Source of the DNA: Flavobacteriales bacterium
GTDB lineage: Bacteria; Bacteroidota; Bacteroidia; Flavobacteriales_G; Salibacteraceae
Assembly: GCA_018660685.1 (NCBI GenBank)
Contig: JABJJW010000023.1
Coordinates: forward strand, 124,001 to 188,000
DNA length: 64,000 nucleotides
Direction of reading: 5' to 3'
The notes under the pieces were generated by a model. That model saw only the letters and a program-made list of their open reading frames with translations, was not told the DNA's origin and made no database searches. Positions 9,734 through 18,185 of this stretch are shown here, in pieces. The translations under genes were made by a program, and so were the position numbers. The stretch's first letter is position 1; each line of letters begins with the position of its first letter.

Positions 9734-12112
9734 ATGTTTGTAATGAAAAGAGACGGAAGAAGTGAAGCCGTCAAATTCGATAAGATAACCGCCCGAATCA
9801 AAAAACTCTGTTACGGATTACACCAGAGTGTTGATCCAGTCAAGATCTCGATGAAAGTCATCGAGGGGATTTATGATGGGGTCACGACAAGTGAATTGGA
9901 CAACCTTGCTGCCGAAACAGCTGCATCACTTACTACCTCTCACCCGGATTACGCTCTTCTTGCCTCAAGAATTGCCGTGTCTAACCTCCATAAGAACACT
10001 GAGAAGTCATTCTCAGCTACGATGGACGCAATGTTCACGTATGTCGACCCCAAAACGGGGAAAGACGCCCCATTAATTGCGGAATACGTTCACAAGATCA
10101 TCAGCGATAACGCAGAACAACTCGATAGTCATATCATTTACGATCGAGATTTCGGGTACGATTTCTTTGGTTTCAAAACTTTAGAGAGATCGTATTTACT
10201 TAAAATGAATAACCAAGTGGTTGAGCGTCCTCAGCACATGTTGATGCGCGTTGCTATTGGAATTCACAAAAACGATTTGGATTCAGCAATTGAAACCTAT
10301 GACCTAATGTCTCAGCGTTGGTTCACTCACGCTACACCAACATTATTCAATGCGGGCACACCAAAACCTCAAATGTCAAGCTGCTTTCTGCTCACCACGA
10401 AGGATGACAGCATAAGCGGAATATATGAGACGCTCTCTCAGTGCGCCAAAATCTCTCAATCTGCAGGTGGAATTGGGCTTTCCATCCATGATATCAGGGC
10501 AACTGGTTCGTACATCCGTGGCACTAACGGAACGAGCAATGGAATTGTTCCAATGCTTCGAGTATTTAATGACACTGCGAGATACGTGGATCAAGGTGGC
10601 GGAAAGCGGAAAGGTTCATTTGCAATCTACGTTGAGCCTTGGCACGCAGATATTTTTGACTTTCTCGACCTGAAGAAAAACCACGGAAAGGAAGAGCAGC
10701 GCGCTCGCGATTTATTCTATGCCCTTTGGGTGCCGGATCTTTTCATGAAACGTGTTGAAGAAGGCGGCGATTGGACTTTGATGTGTCCTGATGAATGTGC
10801 TGGCCTTGCAGATACGCATGGAAAGAAATTTGAAAAGCTATACCTACAATATGAGAAGGATGGCAAAGGCAAGAAAACAATTAAAGCACAAGACTTGTGG
10901 TTCAAAATCCTTGAATCTCAAATTGAGACTGGAACTCCTTACATGCTTTACAAGGACGCGGCAAATGCTAAGTCAAACCAACAAAACCTCGGCACGATAA
11001 AGAGCTCGAATCTGTGTACTGAGATTATTGAGTACACCGCTCCTGATGAAGTGGCTGTTTGCAATTTGGCTTCTATCGCGCTACCAATGTTCGTCAGTGA
11101 AGGCAAATTTGATTTCAATAAATTGTTTGAGATCACCTATGTAGCCACGAAAAATCTCAATAAGATCATTGATGGAAACTACTACCCAGTTCCTGAGGCT
11201 AAAAATTCAAACCTGAGGCACAGACCGATTGGGTTAGGTGTTCAGGGCTTGGCAGACGCATTCATATTAATGCGTTTCCCATTTGATAGCGAAGAGGCAC
11301 AATTGCTAAACCGTCAAATCTTTGAAACAATTTATTATGCCGCTCTAACCGCGTCAAAGGACGAGGCCAAAGAGCATGGTCACTACGAGACCTATCCGGG
11401 TTCACCACTGTCAAAAGGGACATTCCAACATGACATGTGGGGCGTAACTCCGACGGATCTTTGGGAATGGGATGTATTGAAAGGCGAAATCGAGAAATAT
11501 GGAACCCGTAATTCTTTGCTCCTTGCTCCGATGCCAACCGCATCTACATCTCAAATTCTAGGAAACAACGAGTGCATTGAACCATACACTTCAAACATTT
11601 ACACCAGAAGGACTCTTAGTGGTGAATTTGTCATCGTGAATAAGCATTTGATGCGGGACCTCGTAAAACTTGGTCTTTGGAATGAGACGTTGAAGAACAA
11701 GTTGATTGCAACCAATGGTTCGGTACAGGAAATTGACGAAATCCCTGATAATCTCAAGGAATTGTACAAGACAGCCTGGGAAATTAGTCAGCGTGTCATC
11801 ATTGACCAATCTGCTGACAGAGGTGCGTACATCGATCAAAGTCAGTCGTTGAACATTTTCATGGAAGACGCAAACTTTGCGAAGCTGACCTCCATGCACT
11901 TCTATGGTTGGAAAGCTGGATTGAAGACAGGGATGTACTATCTCCGAACGAAGGCAGCTAGAGACGCAATTCAATTCACGGTTGATAAGGAGAAGCTCGA
12001 AGAGCCAACTGAGCAGGCTGAAGAAACTGAAGTCGTAAGCGCTGAACAGCGTCAGGCGGAAATAGCATGTTCTCTAGACGATCCGGACGATTGCGAGATG
12101 TGTGGAAGTTAA
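9734..12112 (+). CDS. nrdA: Ribonucleoside-diphosphate reductase large (alpha) subunit with N-terminal ATP-cone
   Basis: 792 aa; ATP-cone N-terminus ([19 protein letters not shown]), [54 protein letters not shown]-terminal CEMC. Confidence 0.95.
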   Translation: MFVMKRDGRSEAVKFDKITARIKKLCYGLHQSVDPVKISMKVIEGIYDGVTTSELDNLAAETAASLTTSHPDYALLASRIAVSNLHKNTEKSFSATMDAMFTYVDPKTGKDAPLIAEYVHKIISDNAEQLDSHIIYDRDFGYDFFGFKTLERSYLLKMNNQVVERPQHMLMRVAIGIHKNDLDSAIETYDLMSQRWFTHATPTLFNAGTPKPQMSSCFLLTTKDDSISGIYETLSQCAKISQSAGGIGLSIHDIRATGSYIRGTNGTSNGIVPMLRVFNDTARYVDQGGGKRKGSFAIYVEPWHADIFDFLDLKKNHGKEEQRARDLFYALWVPDLFMKRVEEGGDWTLMCPDECAGLADTHGKKFEKLYLQYEKDGKGKKTIKAQDLWFKILESQIETGTPYMLYKDAANAKSNQQNLGTIKSSNLCTEIIEYTAPDEVAVCNLASIALPMFVSEGKFDFNKLFEITYVATKNLNKIIDGNYYPVPEAKNSNLRHRPIGLGVQGLADAFILMRFPFDSEEAQLLNRQIFETIYYAALTASKDEAKEHGHYETYPGSPLSKGTFQHDMWGVTPTDLWEWDVLKGEIEKYGTRNSLLLAPMPTASTSQILGNNECIEPYTSNIYTRRTLSGEFVIVNKHLMRDLVKLGLWNETLKNKLIATNGSVQEIDEIPDNLKELYKTAWEISQRVIIDQSADRGAYIDQSQSLNIFMEDANFAKLTSMHFYGWKAGLKTGMYYLRTKAARDAIQFTVDKEKLEEPTEQAEETEVVSAEQRQAEIACSLDDPDDCEMCGS

Positions 12113-12132
12113 ACGTGGCCTGCCGGAAGGAA

Positions 12133-12163
12133 CAAACCCCAGGTCTTAGACTTGGGTTTTTTT
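12133..12163 (+). terminator. Rho-independent terminator after nrdA
   Basis: cccaggtcttagacttggg stem-loop followed by TTTTTTT. Confidence 0.8.
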
Positions 12164-12275
12164 GTTCCTTTTTCGGTGAATAATGAATGTTTTAATAGTC
12201 AAGAGCTAATAAATAATCGACCCAACCAAACCTTCAGACTATGAATCGCGTATTTTCGTAGCTACGGATTAAGCA

Positions 12276-15200
12276 ATGCCTATTAACGGACTTCGATTTC
12301 GATCACTCCAGCTGGTGACTGGAACTTTTTTGGTTATACTGTTATTGGCTCTACCTCAACAACTTAGTGCTCAAAGTACTATCACCAACACCTATAGTTA
12401 CACCGGCGCTGTCCAAACTTTTGTTGTACCAATCACGGTTGATTCAATCACGGTTGATGCCATTGGGGCTTCAGGTGGAAATGGAGAAAATGGGGCTTTT
12501 GGAGGTTTAGGGGGTCGAGTACAATCCACGATACCTGTAACTCCTGGCGAAACACTTTACATTTATGTAGGCCAGCAAGGAACAACATGCGGAACATGCA
12601 ATTCATCTTCGATATTTAATGGCGGTGGAGGCACCTCCTCAAACCTATCTCAAGAACCTGGCGCTGGTGGTGGGGCTACTGACATCCGAAGTGGAGGTAC
12701 AGGTTTTGCCAACCGAATTTTAGTCGCTGGTGCTGGCGGTGGTGGTGGATTCACAGGAACTTTCAGCAACGGTGGTGCTGGAGGCAGTCTTACTGGAGCA
12801 AATGGGTCTCAGTGGAGCTCATATCCAGCTGGAACAGGAGGAACTCAATCTGCCGGAGGAACCGGAGGTGATGGCTCGCCTTGGGGTCAGCCTAGCGGCG
12901 GCAACGGCGCCTTCGGTCTTGGAGGAGCGGGCCAAGGCTGGACCGGCGGCGGCGGCGGCGGCGGTGGTGGCTATTACGGCGGCGGCGGCGGACTTATTTC
13001 CGGCGGTGGCGGTGGTAGTAGTTATATACTGCCCGGGGCCTCAAATATCATTCACACCCAGGGTTATCAATCAGGGAATGGATCAGCCAGTATTACTTAT
13101 ACAACGTACTGCACTCCTATATATACTTACGCTCTGCCATATTCATGTAGTGATGGTGACATCATCAATAACTTTAGCACAACTGGCGGCACTACTAATA
13201 TCACAAACAATGGTACTGGGTGTAGCGTAAATGGATTCGGGAACTACACAAACTTGGTTCACACGGAAGGACAGGGTGAAAGCGTGTCGTTTTCAATTCA
13301 ATCAGGTCTCTCATGGGCCAATGGGTTTGCAATTTGGGTAGATTGGAACAATAATTACACATTTGAATCAACTGAACTAATGTGGAGTAGTGGTTCGGCG
13401 AGCACTTCTACATTCAATGGAAGTTTCACAATCCCCTTTGGGACTCCAATTTCTTCGTATCGCATGAGAATACGAAGTGCCTATAATACAGTACCAACGG
13501 ACCCTTGCTCTTCTTATACATATGGTGAAACTGAAGAATACACAATTGCTGTAGAGTCGCCATACTGTACCCCGACAATATCCAATGGATGTGCACTCGG
13601 AGACTACATTAACAACTTCAGCACTAGCGGTGGAGGAACGAACATTACAAATAATGGTTCAGGATGCAACGGCAGCCCCGTAGGCGACTACACCTCTCTG
13701 ATTCATACTTCGAGCCCAGGAGAATCTGTTGGCGTGAGCGTTCAATCAGGTCCAACTTATGCACAGGGCTTTAGGATATACGTTGACTGGAATAAAGACG
13801 GCGTGTACGCTTCAACTGAAGAAGTTTGGAATAGTGGCACGTGGGGCCTAGGTGCATTTACTGGTTCATTCGACGTACCATGCTCCGCTGACACTGGCAC
13901 AACCTATATGCGGGTAATTTGTAATTATATTGCTCTTCCCCCTTCGGCCTGTGGATCACAGACATATGGAGAAGCCGAAGATTATACCTTCGAACTTGCC
14001 TGGGACACGACACCTCCAATCGCCGACGGTCACGATATTACCGTGGCGCTTGACGCAACTGGCTCAGTCACGGTTTCTGCAGATTCTCTTGATAGCGCAA
14101 GTGTTGACAATTGTGGGTTAGACTTTTCCCTCAGTGACTCGATTTTCAACTGTGCGGATACTGGCGATAATAACATCTGGTTTTACGCGACAGATGCCGG
14201 TGGTAATGTTGATAGCGATCTAGTAGTGATTACCGTCCTTGATACATCTCCCCCAACTGTGATTACACAGAACATTTTTGTTCAATTAGCGGCGAGTGGG
14301 TCGGTCACGATTGACACCTCAGATGTCAACAATAGTTCATTCGATAACTGTGCAATTGCAAGTATGCAAATTGACTTTGACTCATTCACGTGCGCAGATG
14401 TTGATTCAACCCATTTAGTAATTCTCACTGTCTTTGATGTTTCCGGCAATTCTGATACCGCTCATGCTTACGTCACGGTTACAGACATTCTTCCTCCAAC
14501 TGTTGTCACCCAAAATGATACAGTATACCTAGATAGTAGTGGTGATGGTTCGATTACTGTTGCCATGATCGATAATGGGACGTTTGACAACTGCACGGTC
14601 GACTCGATGTACTTGGATGTTACGTCCTTCGATTGTTCAGATACTGCAGCGCCAAACACGATATACTTATATGCGGAAGATGTTTCTGGGAATGTTGATT
14701 CTGCAATGTCAATCATCACTGTTTTTGACACCACAAGACCAATAGTGCTGGTTCAAAGTATTACAGTCTATCTGGACTCGTTCGGAAATACTTCAATTGT
14801 TCCGGGTGGTCTTGACAATGGATCATCTGATAACTGCACAATTGACTCGACATGGTTAAGCATGTATGATTTTGATTGTGGTCATGCGCCAGATAGCCAT
14901 TGGGTGGCAATGTTTGTTCGAGATATTAGTGGAAACTTACATCAGGGCTCTGCTTACGTAACTGTTTTAGACACAGTTGCACCACAACCAATAATTCAAA
15001 ATCTTACAATCTATTTAGATAGCACAGGTGAGGCTGTAATTGATGTTGACTCGGTGAATCTTGCCACTTGGGATAGCTGTGGGCTTAATATAATGTATTT
15101 GAGTCAAGACACTTTTAACTGCATTGACGTAGGTTCGAACAATGTCACTTTCTACGCAGAAGACGTACACGGGAACATCGATTCGGCTATTAGCACTATT

Positions 15201-17186
15201 CAAGTCAATGACACTATTGCGCCGGTAATCGTTATTGTTGATACTCAATTTATCTACCTAGACTCTTTCGGATTTGCCACGACAACAGCGGACTCGGTGG
15301 ATATTAGCACTTCTGACGCTTGCGGGATTGATACGATTTCAATTGACACAAGTTCATTCGACTGTGCTAATCATGGTGACACATTAAACGTGTTGTTTAC
15401 GGCGACTGATGAAAACGGAAATACAAGCTACGATTCTTTGATCCTGGTTATTGAAGACACATTAGCGCCTTACATCTTTGCTCATTCAGACACGGTATAC
15501 CTCGACTCCAGTGGTCAATTCGTAATGTACGCTGCCTCACTTGATGACAGCACCCATGACAACTGCACCTTGGATACGATCTATTTGAGCGACACCCTTT
15601 ACACCTGCTCTACTGTAGACTCTGCGATTGACATCATATTCAATGCTGAGGACATCTTCGGAAATCAATCTACAGACACGCTTCAAGTTGCGGTAATGGA
15701 CACAATCCATCCGATCATCACGTGCAATGACAGCATAATAGTTCTGAATGATTCAGGCGATTGTGTTGCTATCGTTGACTATAGTTGGCCAACCGCTTGG
15801 GACAATTGCTCCATAGATTCAATAATACAGATTGACACTACAGGACTTGATAGTGGAAGCTTCTTCCCTCTTGGATTTACCCAGCTGACTTACGTCGCAT
15901 ACGATCAATCATTGAATACAGACACCTGCAGCTTCATAATTGAAGTTCAAGATTGGGAAGCGCCTCAGTTGTTTTGCCAAAACGACACAACTATTTGTGA
16001 CAGCATATTCACATACAGCCTACCCATCTTCATTGACAATTGTACTTACCATACCGTCGTACTCGATTCCGGAATTGCTTCAGGGGGATTCTATCCTGTT
16101 GGTTTAACTATCAACCGGTTCATCGTTACAGATATTTATGGCAATGCAGATACATGCCAGTTCGAGGTGTTTAGGTATGACTATCCGGATACAGCCCTTG
16201 CTGGAATCGATCAAGAAAAATGTGAAGAATACGATGGCACGATGGCCGCAAATAACCCGGCAATTGGATTTGGGTTTTGGACGGCACTGTCAGGAAATAT
16301 CACATTTACGGATAGCACATCAAGCAACACTGCGTACGATGGTCTAGAGATAGGAATTACACAATTCGAATGGCGAATAGAAAATGGTGTCTGTCCTGTA
16401 CTTTATGACACCATGGAAGTTGAGGTTTACTTAAACCCTATTGCAGACGCAGGAGACGATGTAATTGTGTGTGATAGTTTAGGCGCAGAAATTGCTGCGA
16501 ATCTTGGTTCAATCGGCATTGGAACTTGGCTGAATCCAGGAGATGGAACTACCCTGGCCGATACAAATGAAGCAACAACTCAGATAGACGGATTACAACT
16601 CGGGACCTACTCATACCGATGGATGGTTATCAATGGCGTATGTCCGCCAAGCTATGACGATGTAACGGTCGACGTTGTCCCGTTTCCAGTGGTTGAAACG
16701 CTACTTGACACAACCTTCATTTTCGCTCCTTCGAGCGTGGAAGTGGAAGCGACAAGCGATCTAGATGTAATCTTCGAATGGTGGCCGAATATTGGGCTTA
16801 CGAATGGTGATCAAGCCGTTGCAACGGTTGAGCCTGCAACGACCACTACTTATTATATTAATGGTACCACGGCAGATGGTTGTAAAACAACAGACACCAT
16901 CTTGGTGGAAGTTAATGAAGGGTTGAAACTGCCTACCGCATTCACACCGGATGGTGACCGATTCAACGACGTGTGGAACCTGAAAGAACTTGCCAACTAT
17001 CCTGATTGCGCTGTAAAAATTTATAACCGTTGGGGAAATGAGATGTTCGCTTCCAAAGGATACCAAATCCCATGGGACGGAACATTCAATGGAAAAGATT
17101 TACCTAGTGGTAGCTATTTCTTCGTAGTGGAACTCGGTGTCCCTGAGGTTCCGCCGATTACAGGGTCAATAACGATCATCCGATGA
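12276..17186 (+). CDS. Giant secreted adhesin-like protein: glycine-rich domain, two GEVED domains, Ig/HYR-like tandem repeats, gliding-motility-associated C-terminal domain (T9SS type B sorting)
   Basis: 1636 aa; signal peptide, poly-Gly region, YGETEEYTI and YGEAEDYTF motifs, about 9 D-T-x-x-P repeats, C-terminal LPTAFTPDGDRFNDVWNLKELANYPDCAVKIYNRWGNEMFASKGYQIPWDGTFNGKDLPSGSYFFVVEL. Confidence 0.9.
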   Translation: MPINGLRFRSLQLVTGTFLVILLLALPQQLSAQSTITNTYSYTGAVQTFVVPITVDSITVDAIGASGGNGENGAFGGLGGRVQSTIPVTPGETLYIYVGQQGTTCGTCNSSSIFNGGGGTSSNLSQEPGAGGGATDIRSGGTGFANRILVAGAGGGGGFTGTFSNGGAGGSLTGANGSQWSSYPAGTGGTQSAGGTGGDGSPWGQPSGGNGAFGLGGAGQGWTGGGGGGGGGYYGGGGGLISGGGGGSSYILPGASNIIHTQGYQSGNGSASITYTTYCTPIYTYALPYSCSDGDIINNFSTTGGTTNITNNGTGCSVNGFGNYTNLVHTEGQGESVSFSIQSGLSWANGFAIWVDWNNNYTFESTELMWSSGSASTSTFNGSFTIPFGTPISSYRMRIRSAYNTVPTDPCSSYTYGETEEYTIAVESPYCTPTISNGCALGDYINNFSTSGGGTNITNNGSGCNGSPVGDYTSLIHTSSPGESVGVSVQSGPTYAQGFRIYVDWNKDGVYASTEEVWNSGTWGLGAFTGSFDVPCSADTGTTYMRVICNYIALPPSACGSQTYGEAEDYTFELAWDTTPPIADGHDITVALDATGSVTVSADSLDSASVDNCGLDFSLSDSIFNCADTGDNNIWFYATDAGGNVDSDLVVITVLDTSPPTVITQNIFVQLAASGSVTIDTSDVNNSSFDNCAIASMQIDFDSFTCADVDSTHLVILTVFDVSGNSDTAHAYVTVTDILPPTVVTQNDTVYLDSSGDGSITVAMIDNGTFDNCTVDSMYLDVTSFDCSDTAAPNTIYLYAEDVSGNVDSAMSIITVFDTTRPIVLVQSITVYLDSFGNTSIVPGGLDNGSSDNCTIDSTWLSMYDFDCGHAPDSHWVAMFVRDISGNLHQGSAYVTVLDTVAPQPIIQNLTIYLDSTGEAVIDVDSVNLATWDSCGLNIMYLSQDTFNCIDVGSNNVTFYAEDVHGNIDSAISTIQVNDTIAPVIVIVDTQFIYLDSFGFATTTADSVDISTSDACGIDTISIDTSSFDCANHGDTLNVLFTATDENGNTSYDSLILVIEDTLAPYIFAHSDTVYLDSSGQFVMYAASLDDSTHDNCTLDTIYLSDTLYTCSTVDSAIDIIFNAEDIFGNQSTDTLQVAVMDTIHPIITCNDSIIVLNDSGDCVAIVDYSWPTAWDNCSIDSIIQIDTTGLDSGSFFPLGFTQLTYVAYDQSLNTDTCSFIIEVQDWEAPQLFCQNDTTICDSIFTYSLPIFIDNCTYHTVVLDSGIASGGFYPVGLTINRFIVTDIYGNADTCQFEVFRYDYPDTALAGIDQEKCEEYDGTMAANNPAIGFGFWTALSGNITFTDSTSSNTAYDGLEIGITQFEWRIENGVCPVLYDTMEVEVYLNPIADAGDDVIVCDSLGAEIAANLGSIGIGTWLNPGDGTTLADTNEATTQIDGLQLGTYSYRWMVINGVCPPSYDDVTVDVVPFPVVETLLDTTFIFAPSSVEVEATSDLDVIFEWWPNIGLTNGDQAVATVEPATTTTYYINGTTADGCKTTDTILVEVNEGLKLPTAFTPDGDRFNDVWNLKELANYPDCAVKIYNRWGNEMFASKGYQIPWDGTFNGKDLPSGSYFFVVELGVPEVPPITGSITIIR
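14004..15698 (+). repeat. Seven tandem ~81 aa Ig-like repeats inside the giant adhesin
   Basis: Seven units each starting D-[TI]-x-x-P and carrying a central D-[NSA]-C and late DxxGN motif; 565 aa / 7 = about 81 aa. Confidence 0.85.
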
Positions 17187-18178
17187 AAAATATAAGACAC
17201 ATACTCGTTCTGGTTGTGCTGGTCTTTTTCGGTTATCAGCAGGCTAAGTCTCAGCAGATCTATCAGTTTAGCCAGTACTTACAGAATTTGTACTTGCTCA
17301 ACACGGCCTCTGGTGGAATTCACAACTACACTGAGGTGAATCTGTCTTATCGAAATCAGTGGGTTGGAATTACCAATAGCCCAACGACCTTCTATGTAAG
17401 TGCTAATGCTCCAATTGGAAGTCGAGTTGACGTGAAGCCAATAAGCTCATCGGTTAGGATAAGCAACGTTGAGTCTTACAATTCCATCGTTCGCAAATCT
17501 TACCACGACATAGGAGGCTATATTGCACGAGATGGCTATGGACCATACGCACAAACCATGGGCGCGCTTTCATACGCATTTCACCTTCCGGTAGCCAAAG
17601 AGATTGACCTGAGCTTCTCGCCAAGCATTGGCTTCAGCTCTGTCGTGTTTGATGCTACTAAAGCAGAAGTAGAATACGCTGGCGATCCAACGTACATCAA
17701 CTACATCGGCACAAGAGATCAGAGTTCTCAAATGGACATTAACGTCGCATTTTGGCTCGAACATCCCAAGTTTTTCTTTGGCTATTCATCAGATCAACTC
17801 ATACAGGAGCGACTAAAGCTGAGCAATCAAGTCACCTTCGAGGACATTAAAGCTCATCACAACATAATTGGAGGTTATCATTTTAAGCTCGTAAACTACA
17901 TGGAACTGACTCCCAGCATATTGGTTAAATACGTTGACCAAGCCCCACTGTCGTTCGATTTAAACCTCAGATTGGACATGCGAGAAATGTATTGGGTCGG
18001 TCTTTCTTACCGTAATTCTAACTCGCTTGTTGGAATGATCGGGCTGCATTTATCAAACACACTTAGATTTGGATACGCTTTTGACCTTTCTTTGTCGACG
18101 ATCCAAACGAATAATATTGGAAGTCACGAAGTCATGCTTGGATTGAACTTGTTCAATAAAGAGAAAGCAGTCTTTTAA
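17183..18178 (+). CDS. PorP/SprF family type IX secretion system membrane protein
   Basis: 331 aa; typical start QQIYQFSQYLQNLYLLNTASGGIHNYTEVNLSYRNQWVGITNSPTTFYVSANAPI; overlaps stop of the type-B CTD gene. Confidence 0.92.
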   Translation: MKNIRHILVLVVLVFFGYQQAKSQQIYQFSQYLQNLYLLNTASGGIHNYTEVNLSYRNQWVGITNSPTTFYVSANAPIGSRVDVKPISSSVRISNVESYNSIVRKSYHDIGGYIARDGYGPYAQTMGALSYAFHLPVAKEIDLSFSPSIGFSSVVFDATKAEVEYAGDPTYINYIGTRDQSSQMDINVAFWLEHPKFFFGYSSDQLIQERLKLSNQVTFEDIKAHHNIIGGYHFKLVNYMELTPSILVKYVDQAPLSFDLNLRLDMREMYWVGLSYRNSNSLVGMIGLHLSNTLRFGYAFDLSLSTIQTNNIGSHEVMLGLNLFNKEKAVF

Positions 18179-18185
18179 TGTCTAG

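Noticed and set aside
12730-13230. 166 aa alternate-frame ORF across the glycine-rich region
   Set aside because: Frame-shifted shadow of the GGN repeats (Val/Ala-rich), inside a confident CDS
14004-15698. Tandem periodicity considered as CRISPR or DNA satellite
   Set aside because: Repeat is at protein level (~81 aa, degenerate DNA), in frame in one large CDS
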